Assembly: GCA_905480075.1 (NCBI GenBank)
Contig: CAJQOX010000244.1
Location: 1 to 35,670 of the forward strand
Direction of reading: 5' to 3'
From: an uncultured Aureispira sp.
Lineage (GTDB): Bacteria; Bacteroidota; Bacteroidia; Chitinophagales; Saprospiraceae
DNA length: 35,670 nt
In this document: positions 25,068 to 34,953 of the stretch, in pieces
How the letters are laid out: the number at the start of each line of letters is the position of its first letter
Position numbering within the stretch: the first letter of the stretch is position 1
Notes under the pieces: model-generated
Told to the model about the DNA's origin: nothing
Seen by the model: only the letters and a program-made list of their open reading frames with translations
Databases searched by the model: none
Position numbers and translations under genes: made by a program

Positions 25068-25955
25068 CTATTCCTCTTCATCATAATGTTGCCATTCTTC
25101 TATAAATTCTGCCTCAATATCCCTGAAGTCTTCATATGATGGAAATACCAGTTCTTTTACTTCAGATTCTGATTCTTCAGTATCATTGAAATGATGTAGT
25201 TTAGTCCTCTCATCTCTGAAGTCTTCCTGGATTTCACTGTTTGAGAGAGGGGAAGAGGCTAAAAACAACATTTTTAATGCTTTTACATAGTATAAACTAT
25301 AATTTTCTTCTTCCGTTCTTTTGCACAGTCTAAGCATCATTTGTTGAGGAACATAACTGTATTGATAACCATCTGCCACCAAAGATTGAAATAAATCGTG
25401 ATTTAAATCGCCCTCTTCAATAAAGGAAAATTCTTTGAATATCCTGAAATGCGAGTCTATGTTTTCCTGAAGGGATTGGTATTCAGGTATTTCCGAAGCA
25501 GAGAAAACAAAGGAAGAACGTAAAAAATAGCCTCCTTCCTGTACGTCAGGCAGTAATTCCTTGTTCTCTGTAGCCTGAAGCATCTTATTATAATTCCTGA
25601 ATACCACATGATCGAAGAAACCCGGCGTAACATTGTCGGGGAGTACTATGTTGAACCCTTTACTGTACACATCAATATCCATTTTTGTTTGTCGTTTCTT
25701 TAATGTCGAAAACTCAAGTTCTATTCTGGATTGTGCATCATTTTTACTGAATTTTTTGCAGTAGGACGTATCATTTCTTTTATATCCTTCTGAAACAAGT
25801 GCAGTATAAATCTGTTTCATCTCCCCTTTCTGAGTTTTTGTATCCCCTTTGATATTATCCTCGGTTTGAGATTCAATGCTATCTCCGGAACGCATAAAAT
25901 ATAAAATTATCACTACTGCTGCCACAACAGCAAGCACTACATAGATTGTGTCCAT
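25068..25955 (-). CDS. Single-pass membrane protein with acidic C-terminus, unknown
   Basis: A 295-residue protein. Residues 4-20 form a strongly hydrophobic helix (YVVLAVVAAVVIILYF) that should anchor it. The soluble part has a polar stretch (25-45), then a mixed alpha/beta region with several charged segments. The end is very acidic and hydrophobic-aromatic (FRDIEAEFIEEWQHYDEEE). I recognise no family. I chose the ATG at 25955: the longer start at 26063 adds 36 residues rich in Lys and Ile that would precede the membrane helix without a clear role. It is reverse-strand, 131 bases before mazG, and divergent from the T9SS gene at 26199. Confidence 0.7.
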   Translation of the reverse strand: MDTIYVVLAVVAAVVIILYFMRSGDSIESQTEDNIKGDTKTQKGEMKQIYTALVSEGYKRNDTSYCKKFSKNDAQSRIELEFSTLKKRQTKMDIDVYSKGFNIVLPDNVTPGFFDHVVFRNYNKMLQATENKELLPDVQEGGYFLRSSFVFSASEIPEYQSLQENIDSHFRIFKEFSFIEEGDLNHDLFQSLVADGYQYSYVPQQMMLRLCKRTEEENYSLYYVKALKMLFLASSPLSNSEIQEDFRDERTKLHHFNDTEESESEVKELVFPSYEDFRDIEAEFIEEWQHYDEEE

Positions 25956-26198
25956 TTTTATTTGTCTGTTAAATTTTTTTTCCCTTATGAATTCTTTACT
26001 GTAAATATACAATGCTTTTATCGTTTTTTGTATAGCCTCGTAAATTCTTAATTTGTATATCAACTTTTTTATTATTTTTATGACTTTTTAATGTAATTTT
26101 TTTGCTGTTTGGTAATTTGCTTATCAGATTACAGCCAAAATTTTGTATTATTACATCGAAAAATATTTTTCTTTTGACTTTTTCAGAAATTTTTAATT

Positions 26199-27713
26199 AT
26201 GTGTCGATTTTTACTTTTTTTTGTTTCAATTGGTTTTTTGTTTTTTAATTATAACTTAACGGCACAATCTTTAAATGAAGATTTAGCAGATGTTACTATT
26301 AATTCTTCCTTCCCTCCATCTGCAGATTTCGAATCCGATCTGACATCATCTTGTGTTGGGACTATTCAATTCAAAGACCTTTCTTCAAATACCCCGGTTA
26401 GCTGGTTGTGGCAGTTTGGTGATGGTGGTCTATCGACAGATCAATACCCCATTTACACATATGTCAACAGTGGTACTTATACGGTTACTTTATATGTAAC
26501 AAACAGTCTGGGCGTTGATACTTTAATAAAAACAAACTATATCAGCATAGAGAAACCGAATATTAATACAGCAATTAATGCTGAAACCTGTATCAATTCA
26601 ACGGCTACGTTGTCAGCAACTAATGGTACAGGAACTTTGAGATGGTACGATGGAGCCAATACGCTGGTACATACCGGGGCTACCTTTACTACACCGAATC
26701 TGGTTGCCAGCAGTACCTATTTTGTTGAAGATGTACTCCAGACAACATTAATTGATTTTGCCGGACCCAAAGATGCTGCCACAGTAGGAAACGGAGGGTA
26801 TCATGGCAGTGGTTTTACCGGAGGGGTTAACTTTACAGCAGCGAAAGCCTTTGATGTGATTTCTGTTTGGGTGGATGCCGATGGTACTGCCGACCGGACT
26901 ATTTACCTTTATGATGGTTTTGTTGCAAGTGGACAGGGGGGAGTCAATAATACTGTTTTGGATCAAATCACGGTGAATATTCCTGATGGAAAGTCAAGAG
27001 TACAATTGAATTTTACTGTACCTGCTGCCGGAGATTATTGTTTGGGGGGCAATCAAATGGATCTTTTTCGAAATAATGGGGCTGCTAATTATCCTTATTC
27101 CCTTGCCGGTGTCCTTGATATGGTCAGTTCTACCACTACTTCGAATGGTTATTATTACTATTTTTATGATTGGGAAATTGGTCTGAATACCGAATGTGTA
27201 AGTGCAAGAGTACCGGTAATTGCCTCCGTGGTAAATGCTGACTTCTCTGCTGTAGTCAATGGAGGTGCCGCTACCTTTACTGATATTTCAACCGGTGCAA
27301 CAAGTTGGTTATGGGACTTTGGGGATGGTAACACATCTACTGTTCAGAATCCGATCCATACATATAGTAGTAACGGACCGCATTTTGTTACGCTCTCAAT
27401 TAATAACGGTACCTGTACTTTCTCAGACTCTGTTTCACTTTCTGTCGGGATCGAGAAAATTGCTGAAAATATGACCTTGTCAATATTTCCTAATCCGGCT
27501 TCTTTAGAAACAACTTTGTCATTCAGCCAGAATTTACCTGAAGCACTTTCACTTGAATTATTCAGTACAGAGGGTAAAATTCTAATGAAAAAGAGGATGA
27601 AAACAGGTGATACTTCTATTACACTTGATTTGCATGAATTGAGTCCTTCTATGTATTATATCCGCCTCTTTACCAATGAAATTAATGATGTCCGTAAAAT
27701 AATGGTCAGGTAA
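26199..27713 (+). CDS. Secreted PKD protein with T9SS sorting domain
   Basis: A 504-residue protein exported through the type IX secretion system. Residues 1-22 are a signal peptide (ending LTAQ). Residues 41-117 are a PKD domain (WLWQFGDG at 69-76). Residues about 120-175 are an Ig-like strand region with 'LRWYDGANT'. Residues about 197-325 are a beta-rich module I cannot name (NGGYHGSGFTG start, YYYYFYDW end). Residues 345-418 are a second PKD domain (WLWDFGDG at 370-377). Residues 424-504 are the type A T9SS C-terminal sorting domain (SIFPNPAS...RKIMVR). It therefore crosses the outer membrane and is probably anchored to or released at the surface. No catalytic domain is present, so it is probably adhesive or structural. 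Its whole mature part is duplicated in the next gene. Confidence 0.9.
   Translation: MCRFLLFFVSIGFLFFNYNLTAQSLNEDLADVTINSSFPPSADFESDLTSSCVGTIQFKDLSSNTPVSWLWQFGDGGLSTDQYPIYTYVNSGTYTVTLYVTNSLGVDTLIKTNYISIEKPNINTAINAETCINSTATLSATNGTGTLRWYDGANTLVHTGATFTTPNLVASSTYFVEDVLQTTLIDFAGPKDAATVGNGGYHGSGFTGGVNFTAAKAFDVISVWVDADGTADRTIYLYDGFVASGQGGVNNTVLDQITVNIPDGKSRVQLNFTVPAAGDYCLGGNQMDLFRNNGAANYPYSLAGVLDMVSSTTTSNGYYYYFYDWEIGLNTECVSARVPVIASVVNADFSAVVNGGAATFTDISTGATSWLWDFGDGNTSTVQNPIHTYSSNGPHFVTLSINNGTCTFSDSVSLSVGIEKIAENMTLSIFPNPASLETTLSFSQNLPEALSLELFSTEGKILMKKRMKTGDTSITLDLHELSPSMYYIRLFTNEINDVRKIMVR
26313..27710 (+). repeat. Duplicated segment, copy 1 (466 codons)
   Basis: Codons 39-504 of the 26199 gene match codons of the next gene at 31254-32651 end to end. 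Both segments are 1398 bases. The best nucleotide match is at the second PKD domain, where a 23-base run is identical (27294-27316 with 32232-32254). Divergence elsewhere is large, so this is an old gene-level duplication with stronger conservation or more recent exchange at the second PKD domain. Confidence 0.8.
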
Positions 27714-27876
27714 AGAAGCTCCTTCAGGTTATAACGACTGCCTCATCGGTTTCTTTTTTAATCTTATTGGTATTGGGCTTTCCTTCGATTGAAGGACTGT
27801 ACAATTGTGATATTTTTAACAATGCCTGGGCGTGGGGTCCCTACTAAAATTCGTATTATTGTTGTTGTTTGGAATT

Positions 27877-27884
27877 TAATTTTG
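27877..27884 (+). promoter_or_regulatory. Candidate -7 element for the subtilase gene
   Basis: TAATTTTG matches TAnnTTTG exactly and lies 27 bases before the chosen ATG at 27912. No TTG is found at the usual spacing (the nearest is 15 bases upstream), so the -33 element is weak. It supports the ATG at 27912 over the more upstream possible start at 27789. Confidence 0.4.
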
Positions 27885-27911
27885 TGTCAGTTTTTAATAA
27901 ATTTATATAAT

Positions 27912-30900
27912 ATGAGACTTTCTTTATTAATCAGTATTGTTTTTGTTTGCTTTTTATCTCCTAAATTATTCTCTCAGGATTATTCTGTGAATTTTTTAAA
28001 AGGGCAAAAACAATTTATTGCTGATGTAAAAGGCTTTGATTCTGAAGATTTGAAAGAGGATGAAATTTTTAATAACAGATTTTATCGCTTTGTTCAATTT
28101 TACTCAATCCCGACAGATATTCAACAGGATGAAATTAAAGCAGCAGGTATTATTCTTCTGGAATATATCCCTAATTATGTTTATATTGCTTCTCTTCCTG
28201 TTGGCATCACCTCGTCTGAGCTTTCTGATTTGAACATAAGGTCCGTTGTATCTATTAATAATACATACAAAAAAGGAAAATTACTTGAAAATGAAGCCTA
28301 TCCTTCCTGGTCTCTGGAAGGTAATTATGTAACGCTTACCATACGGTTTTATCAGGACGTAAACTTCTCAGTTGCAAAAGCAGAACTCAAAAAATCAGGC
28401 ATCGGCACCATGGAATCTATGGAACATGCCAATATGGTGGTTGCACAGGTGCTTCCTCAGGAAATTGAATCCCTTGTCAATTCTCCTTATGTTCGTTATG
28501 CAGAAGTTATTTCCGAACCCGGCAAACCGGAATCTGATGACGGAAGAAACCTGCATCGTGCCAATGTTATAGATGGTGATTACTGGGGTGCCAGGAATTA
28601 TGATGGAACCGGTATTACTTTTGCTATTAATGACGATGGATTTGTTGGTCCTCATATCGATTTCAAAGGCAGAACAAATCAACAGGATGTTGCCGGAGAT
28701 CTTGCCGGTGATCATGGCGATATGTGTACAGGGATTGCAGGAGGTGCGGGTAATCTTGACCCGCTTATGCGGGGTATGGCTACCGGGTCCTATATTCATG
28801 TACGACAATATTCAGCTGCTATGGGGGGGACAATTCCCCTGTATCAGGATAGTGCTGTTCTTATTTTCTCCTCGTCTTACAGTAATGGTTGTAATGGAGG
28901 GTATACAAACACCACATTATTAGTTGATCAGGAAATCTATACTAATCCAGGGCTCTTACAGACCTTTTCTGCCGGGAACAGCAATAATAATGATTGTGGT
29001 TATGGTGCCGGAAATCAATGGGGAAATATTACCGGAGGACATAAGATAGGCAAGAATGTTATTGCTACTGCCAATCTGAGTGAATTGGACGTCATTATTA
29101 ACAGTAGCTCAAGGGGGCCTGCTTCAGACGGTCGTATTAAACCGGACCTTGCGGCTCATGGCAACTCACAGATGTCTACAGATCCTGACAACAATTATGC
29201 TCCCGGAGGGGGGACTTCAGCTGCAGCTCCCGGAATTTGTGGGGTGACAGCTCAATTATATCATGCCTATAAAGACCTGAACGCAGGGGCAACAGCTCCT
29301 TCGGCATTATTAAAGGCGGCTATGTTGGTTACGGCCAATGACCTGGGTAATGATGGCCCCGATTTTATTTATGGATGGGGAAAGATCAATGGCCTCAATG
29401 CTGTGAAATTATTGGAAGAAAACCGCTATTTTTCAGCTTCTGTAAGTCAGGGGGATTCTAATTCTCATAACATTGTTATTCCTGCAGGGGTACAGAGAGC
29501 AAAAATAATGATTTACTGGTCTGATAAAGAAGGGTCAACAACTGCTTCAACTGCTTTGGTAAATGATCTTGATGCTACAGTAAATGATGGTGTTGTTACT
29601 TATCTTCCCTGGTTGCTCGATCATACTCCCAATGCAACAACCTTGGCATTGCCAGCTGTGAAAGGTGCTGACCATCTCAATAATATGGAACAGATCGCTA
29701 TAGATAACCCCACTGCCGGCACATTTACACTCGATGTTTCAGGTACGACCGTTCCTTTTGGACCTCAGGAATATTTTGTTGTTTATGAATTTATGATGGA
29801 CGATATTACGGTTGTTTACCCCGTAGGAGGGGAGGGGCTTATTCCCGGAACGACAGATCGTATTCATTGGGATGCCTATGGGACATCGTTGTCTTTTCAG
29901 GTAGAATATACTGATGATAATGGTGCTTCCTGGAATACTATTTCCAATGCTGTTTCAGGTGCTTTTCGTTTTACTACCTGGACAGTACCCAATACTATTT
30001 CCGGGCAGGCAAGGGTCAGAATTTCAAGAGGTGCTGCCACAGATGAATCCGATGCGAATTTTAGTATAATTGAACGTCCTCAGAATATCAGAGTAAACAG
30101 AGTCTGTCCAAATATCAGTGCCATTCAACTGGCATGGGATTCTGTTCCCGGAGCAACATCCTATGATGTTTTTATGCTGGGACAGAAATATATGGATTCT
30201 ATAGGTACAACTTCCAGTCTTAATTTTAATGTTTCAGTAGCAGATATTAATGACGAACAATGGTTTTCAGTCAGGGCTGTAGGTCCGAATGGAATCAGGG
30301 GACTTCGGCAAATTGCTGTTAATTATGCAGGTAGCTCAGGCAGCGGGTCTGTTTGTTTTTTATCCTGTTCAGGCGATAATGATGCAGGGGTGGCTAGTCT
30401 TGATGCCCCTTCGGCTATACTTGAAACCTGTAGTGGGGCAACAACAGCTACCGTTAGTATTACTTTAGAGAACTTAGGTCTTTTTACTGAGTCCAACTTC
30501 CCGGTCTATTATAAATTTGGTACAGACCCTGTAGTAACAGAAACTTATACCAATTCTTTAGCATCCGGGGCGACATCAACTTTTACTTTTAGCACTTTAA
30601 TTACACTACCTGCTGCTGCTGCCTATGAATTAAAAACCTGGACAGGCTTATCAACAGACAGTACCCTTTGTAATGATACTATAACACAAACGATCACTAT
30701 TCTGGATCCTTTAGCCAGTTTTCCATATGCTGAAGATTTCGAAGGAGGGATATTTCCTCCATCGGCCTCCTATCTCATAAACAGTGATAATGACAAAACC
30801 TGGGACGATGTAATAACTACAGGTCCTTCAGGTGCTTCAACAACCGCAATGTATGTCGAAAATTTCACTTATAATGCTGCCGGCCAAGAAGACATTTTTA

Positions 30901-32654
30901 GCTTTGTAAGCCTTGACTTAACGCAGGCGGCATCGAATGCATCATCTAATCTTACGTTTGATGTTGCGTATCGCAGATATTCTGCTACCTATTCAGATGA
31001 CCTGAGAATTGACCTGTCTACAGATTGCGGACAGACTTTCAATCAGGTATACTTTAAAGGAGGCAGCGCCCTTGCCACCGGAGGAGATGCTACTTCTTCC
31101 TGGTCTCCCTCTTCTGCTAATGACTGGCGGAAGGATACTGTTGATTTGACTTCTTATATTGGAAGTAATATAGTTTTGCGTTTTGTCAATGTATGTGGAT
31201 GGGGGCAAAATTTGTATATTGATAATATTAATGTGGATGTAATTGGTGCATTGCCCCCTGTGGCTGATTTTAGTTCCGATGTTATTTATTCCTGTGATGG
31301 TACAATTAATTTTGTTGATTTGTCGGGGAATGCGCCCACTCAATGGCTATGGAACTTTGGTGACGGTGGAGTTTCTACTCAAGCCAATCCATCCTATACC
31401 TATGCCAACAATGGTACCTATAATGTTTCTCTTCAGGTTACCAACGCACTTGGCGTTGATACCGAAATTAAAAGCACCTATGTTGAGATAGAATATCCTG
31501 ATGTGATTTCTACTACAAATGGTGCAGGCTGTCCCAATACTTCTATAGAACTTACTGCATCCAATACAAACGGAGATTTACATTGGTATAACGGTGCTTC
31601 TGCTTTGGTACATGTAGGGGATACATTCAATACGCCACCGCTTGCTTCTTCAACCAATTATCAGGTACAGAATATTATACTAACCCCTACACTGAATGTC
31701 GGACCTGTAAATTCTATACCTGTAGGAGGTGGGGGGTACCACAGCAGTGGTTTTACCGGTGTTATTAATTTTACTGCCTATAATGATTTTGAATTGATTT
31801 CTGTTTGGGTAGACGCCGATGGAGCCGGTTCAAGAACGATTACTCTTTGGGATGGTTTTGTTTTAAACGGTGGGGCAGCCCCTGCCAATACCATTCTTGA
31901 TTCAAGAACTATCAATCTGGCAGATGGTGCTCAACGAATTTTACTGAATTTTCAAGTTCCGTCTGCTGGCAATTATAGTCTCGGGGGGTCTAATGTTGAT
32001 CTTTACAGAAATAATACGGGTGTAAATTATCCATTTACTATTCCCGGAGTTGTCAGCCTGGTAAGCTCATCTGCCAATAATCCGGGGGATTTCTATTATT
32101 ATTTTTATGATTGGAACCTACGTCTCGATTCCTGTGCAGGTGCTTTTTCTACTGTTAATGCACAGGTTGTAGATGCTGATTTCTCTTCTGTAGTGAATGG
32201 AGGTACTGCAGCGTTTACTGATATTTCGACGGGTGCAACAAGTTGGTTATGGGATTTTGGTGACGGCAATACTTCTACACAACAAAACCCAACACACTCT
32301 TATTCGGGCACAGGCCCTTATCTGGTCTCTCTGACTATCAATAACGGGGCATGTACTTTTTCTGATTCTGTTTCTGTTTCTGTTGGAATTAATGAAATTA
32401 ATACATCTTTGAATCTGGTAATTTCTCCTAATCCTGCTTCGAATGAAACCTCTCTCCGTTTCAGCGAAGATTTAACCGAGGATTTATCAATAGAGATTAT
32501 CGGGATGGATGGTAAAGAGTTGCTTCGTACATCCATGTCTTCAGGGACTTCAGTTAAAGTTCTTGATCTGACTACTTTACCTCCTGCAATGTACCTGGTA
32601 AGACTTAAGAATACCGTATTGACCGATGTGAGAAAAATTGTAGTTTCAGAATAA
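27912..32654 (+). CDS. Large secreted subtilisin-like protease with T9SS sorting domain
   Basis: A 1580-residue secreted serine protease of the S8 family. Residues 1-22 are a signal peptide (ending LFSQ). A prodomain-like region fills 23-205. The peptidase domain (about 215-510) has Asp241 in INDDG, His268 in DHGDM, the oxyanion Asn356 in SAGN and Ser436 in GGGTSAAAP. Then come beta domains about 540-720, a fibronectin III domain 721-805, a CARDB-like domain 823-924, a choice-of-anchor J domain 934-1112, PKD (1116-1195), an Ig-like region, an unnamed beta module, a second PKD (about 1420-1492) and a type A T9SS domain (1499-1580). The start ATG at 27912 is chosen for its clean signal peptide; an in-frame ATG at 27789 adds 41 unlikely residues. 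The C-terminal 466 residues copy the preceding gene's product. It probably degrades extracellular proteins. Confidence 0.93.
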   Translation: MRLSLLISIVFVCFLSPKLFSQDYSVNFLKGQKQFIADVKGFDSEDLKEDEIFNNRFYRFVQFYSIPTDIQQDEIKAAGIILLEYIPNYVYIASLPVGITSSELSDLNIRSVVSINNTYKKGKLLENEAYPSWSLEGNYVTLTIRFYQDVNFSVAKAELKKSGIGTMESMEHANMVVAQVLPQEIESLVNSPYVRYAEVISEPGKPESDDGRNLHRANVIDGDYWGARNYDGTGITFAINDDGFVGPHIDFKGRTNQQDVAGDLAGDHGDMCTGIAGGAGNLDPLMRGMATGSYIHVRQYSAAMGGTIPLYQDSAVLIFSSSYSNGCNGGYTNTTLLVDQEIYTNPGLLQTFSAGNSNNNDCGYGAGNQWGNITGGHKIGKNVIATANLSELDVIINSSSRGPASDGRIKPDLAAHGNSQMSTDPDNNYAPGGGTSAAAPGICGVTAQLYHAYKDLNAGATAPSALLKAAMLVTANDLGNDGPDFIYGWGKINGLNAVKLLEENRYFSASVSQGDSNSHNIVIPAGVQRAKIMIYWSDKEGSTTASTALVNDLDATVNDGVVTYLPWLLDHTPNATTLALPAVKGADHLNNMEQIAIDNPTAGTFTLDVSGTTVPFGPQEYFVVYEFMMDDITVVYPVGGEGLIPGTTDRIHWDAYGTSLSFQVEYTDDNGASWNTISNAVSGAFRFTTWTVPNTISGQARVRISRGAATDESDANFSIIERPQNIRVNRVCPNISAIQLAWDSVPGATSYDVFMLGQKYMDSIGTTSSLNFNVSVADINDEQWFSVRAVGPNGIRGLRQIAVNYAGSSGSGSVCFLSCSGDNDAGVASLDAPSAILETCSGATTATVSITLENLGLFTESNFPVYYKFGTDPVVTETYTNSLASGATSTFTFSTLITLPAAAAYELKTWTGLSTDSTLCNDTITQTITILDPLASFPYAEDFEGGIFPPSASYLINSDNDKTWDDVITTGPSGASTTAMYVENFTYNAAGQEDIFSFVSLDLTQAASNASSNLTFDVAYRRYSATYSDDLRIDLSTDCGQTFNQVYFKGGSALATGGDATSSWSPSSANDWRKDTVDLTSYIGSNIVLRFVNVCGWGQNLYIDNINVDVIGALPPVADFSSDVIYSCDGTINFVDLSGNAPTQWLWNFGDGGVSTQANPSYTYANNGTYNVSLQVTNALGVDTEIKSTYVEIEYPDVISTTNGAGCPNTSIELTASNTNGDLHWYNGASALVHVGDTFNTPPLASSTNYQVQNIILTPTLNVGPVNSIPVGGGGYHSSGFTGVINFTAYNDFELISVWVDADGAGSRTITLWDGFVLNGGAAPANTILDSRTINLADGAQRILLNFQVPSAGNYSLGGSNVDLYRNNTGVNYPFTIPGVVSLVSSSANNPGDFYYYFYDWNLRLDSCAGAFSTVNAQVVDADFSSVVNGGTAAFTDISTGATSWLWDFGDGNTSTQQNPTHSYSGTGPYLVSLTINNGACTFSDSVSVSVGINEINTSLNLVISPNPASNETSLRFSEDLTEDLSIEIIGMDGKELLRTSMSSGTSVKVLDLTTLPPAMYLVRLKNTVLTDVRKIVVSE
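31254..32651 (+). repeat. Duplicated segment, copy 2 (466 codons)
   Basis: Partner of 26313-27710. It supplies the non-catalytic C-terminal part of the subtilase: PKD, Ig-like, unnamed beta module, PKD and T9SS domain, in the same order and equal length as in the small protein. Confidence 0.8.
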
Positions 32655-32680
32655 CAAATACGATATTAAATGCTTAACAT

Positions 32681-32714
32681 AAAAAAGTCATCCTTTTACG
32701 AGGATGACTTTTTT
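32681..32714. terminator. Strong bidirectional terminator
   Basis: AAAAAAGTCATCCT (32681-32694) and AGGATGACTTTTTT (32701-32714) form a perfect 14-pair stem with a TTTACG loop. A-runs on one side and T-runs on the other make it act on both strands. It separates the convergent subtilase and recQ genes. Confidence 0.95.
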
Positions 32715-32742
32715 GCATTATGATGGTGTTTATTATTAGTAA

Positions 32743-34953
32743 TTAATTGGCTTTGTCTGACAAAAACTTGAGCCTGACAAAAGCTATTTCCTCTAAGGAT
32801 ATGTCGTCTTCTTCCAGTTCTGCCAGGGCTATATCAAGTGAGTCGGATTCTGCATCCATAAAGTAATCAATTACATCTTCACAAACTTCGTCATCTACCA
32901 CTTCTTCAATATAATAATTGATATCTAGTTTTGTGCCGGAGTTTACTATTATGTACATTTCATGCAACAAATCCTCCATAGACAGGCGCAGCGTTTCAGC
33001 AATATCATCAAAGGGTATTTTTTTGTCTATACTTTTGATGATTGTCACCTTGTTTTTTGATTTTTTTGCAACGGATTTAATTACAAAATCAACAGGGCGG
33101 TCAATTTCATTATCATCGACATATTTCTGAATAGCCTCTATGAAATCTTTTCCGTAACGTCTTGCTTTTCCTTCGCTGACACCAGAAATATTCTTCATTT
33201 CTTCTATCGAAAGCGGATATCTTGTGGCCATCTCTTCCAATGAAGGTTCCTGGAAAACAACAAATGGAGGGACTTCTTTTGATTTTGCAACTTTTTTTCT
33301 GACGGAAATTAATAGTTTAAACAAGGTTTTGTCGAGAACAGATGTGTTTGCTGCAATTGCAGCAACCTCAGCCTCTGCAGCCTGTTTAATGAAATCATGA
33401 TTCAAGGCAATAGGAAATGAGGTGGGCTTGTCAATAAAATCCAGGCCTTTCGGAGTCATTTTTATAATCCCATATTTTTCAATATCCTTAAGCAAAAGAT
33501 TGCTCAATAATGATTGTCTTAAAATAGAGTTCCAATAATGACTGTCCTTGTCTTTTCCTAAACCAAATAAAGATAATTTATCGTATTTAAAATCAATTAT
33601 AGTTTTTGTTTTGTTTCCGATAATGAAATCAACAATTTCATTAATATGACAATTTTCCAATAACTCCAGTACAGACTTCAAAGCAATTTGTACATCTTCT
33701 TTTGCTTCAGTAGTCTTAGGTGGATATTTGCAATTGTCACACATTTTATCCTTTGAGCAACTCGATTCTATATATTCTTCTCCAAAATAATGCAATAAAA
33801 AGCGTCTTCTGCATGACGGAGTTTCTGAATATGCAATGATCTCAGATAATAATTGATTGCCCATTTCCCTTTCTGCAACAGGCTTGTCGCGAAGAAATTT
33901 TTCTAATCGAAGAACATCTTTGTGTGAATAGTAGGCAACACATTTCCCTTCAAGACCATCACGGCCTGCACGCCCTGTTTCCTGATAATAATTTTCTATA
34001 CTTTTGGGAATGTCATAATGGATAACAAACCGTACATCCGGTTTGTCAATACCCATACCGAAAGCAATTGTTGCAACGATGACATCAATGTTTTCCATCA
34101 GAAAATCATCTTGTGTCTTAGATCTTATTTTTGGATCTAAGCCTGCATGATATGGAGCAGCATTGATGTCATTCACCCGTAGCAAACGGGCAATTTCTTC
34201 CGTCGACTTTCTGCTTTGAACATAAATGATTCCGGATTTCCTGTCCATGCTTTTAACAAACTGTACGATGTTTTTCATCACATCCTCTTTCTTTCCTTTT
34301 GGACGGATTTCGTAGTATAGGTTATCTCGGTTGAATGAGGCGACAAATTCATTGTGCCCTTTCATTCTTAAAGTTTTAATAATGTCTACACGTACTTTTG
34401 GCGTAGCAGTGGCAGTCAATGCAATGATAGGGATCTCTTTATTCATGAAATCTATCATTGATCGGATACGACGGTATTCCGGACGAAAATCATGGCCCCA
34501 TTCGGAAATACAGTGTGCCTCGTCTATTGCGATGAATGATATTTCATTTTCTGAAAAAAAGATTAAATTTTCTTCTTTTGTCAGCGTCTCAGGTGCTACG
34601 TATAATAATTTAGTTTTACCGTCAACAATATCTTTCTTTACTGCTTTTATTTGTGTTCGTGACAAAGACGAGTTCAGGAAATGTGCAATTGAATCAGATT
34701 CGGAAAAAGAACGTATAGAGTCTACCTGATTTTTCATCAGGGCAATAAGGGGGGAAACAACTATAGCTGTGCCTTCTGCCATTAATGCAGGAAGTTGATA
34801 ACACATAGATTTCCCACCACCGGTAGGCATTATTACAAAGGTATCCTTGCCGTCAATGATACTTTGAATGACTTCTTCCTGCTTGCCTTTGAATTTACTG
34901 AAACCGAAGAATTTTTTTAGCGAATCCTGTAAGCTTATATTTTCTGTTTGCAT
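32743..34953 (-). CDS. recQ: ATP-dependent DNA helicase RecQ
   Basis: A 736-residue 3'-5' DNA helicase used in recombination and replication-fork repair. Residues 1-345 are the two RecA-like lobes: Walker A TGGGKS (44-49), DEAH (144-147), 'TATATP' near 180-185 and motif VI QETGRAGRDG (324-333). The RQC zinc site is C381, C399, C405 and C408. The winged-helix part follows. An HRDC domain lies near 545-615 (FVVFQEPSLEEMATRYPLS...ISGVSEGKARRYG). The last 110 residues form a helical extension with an acidic end (LAELEEDDISLEEIAFVRLK), longer than in E. coli RecQ (about 610 residues) but, as I recall, usual in Bacteroidota. A complete gene with no frame break. Confidence 0.96.
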   Translation of the reverse strand: MQTENISLQDSLKKFFGFSKFKGKQEEVIQSIIDGKDTFVIMPTGGGKSMCYQLPALMAEGTAIVVSPLIALMKNQVDSIRSFSESDSIAHFLNSSLSRTQIKAVKKDIVDGKTKLLYVAPETLTKEENLIFFSENEISFIAIDEAHCISEWGHDFRPEYRRIRSMIDFMNKEIPIIALTATATPKVRVDIIKTLRMKGHNEFVASFNRDNLYYEIRPKGKKEDVMKNIVQFVKSMDRKSGIIYVQSRKSTEEIARLLRVNDINAAPYHAGLDPKIRSKTQDDFLMENIDVIVATIAFGMGIDKPDVRFVIHYDIPKSIENYYQETGRAGRDGLEGKCVAYYSHKDVLRLEKFLRDKPVAEREMGNQLLSEIIAYSETPSCRRRFLLHYFGEEYIESSCSKDKMCDNCKYPPKTTEAKEDVQIALKSVLELLENCHINEIVDFIIGNKTKTIIDFKYDKLSLFGLGKDKDSHYWNSILRQSLLSNLLLKDIEKYGIIKMTPKGLDFIDKPTSFPIALNHDFIKQAAEAEVAAIAANTSVLDKTLFKLLISVRKKVAKSKEVPPFVVFQEPSLEEMATRYPLSIEEMKNISGVSEGKARRYGKDFIEAIQKYVDDNEIDRPVDFVIKSVAKKSKNKVTIIKSIDKKIPFDDIAETLRLSMEDLLHEMYIIVNSGTKLDINYYIEEVVDDEVCEDVIDYFMDAESDSLDIALAELEEDDISLEEIAFVRLKFLSDKAN

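Noticed and set aside
27789..27911. Upstream ATG for the subtilase
   Set aside because: Adds 41 residues before a clean signal peptide, and a promoter-like -7 element lies between the two starts.
28395..28808. 137-residue reverse open frame in the subtilase gene
   Set aside because: Antisense to a conserved peptidase domain; no signal of its own.
30993..31343. 116-residue reverse open frame in the subtilase gene
   Set aside because: Antisense to the choice-of-anchor J and PKD region; biased composition from the opposite strand.
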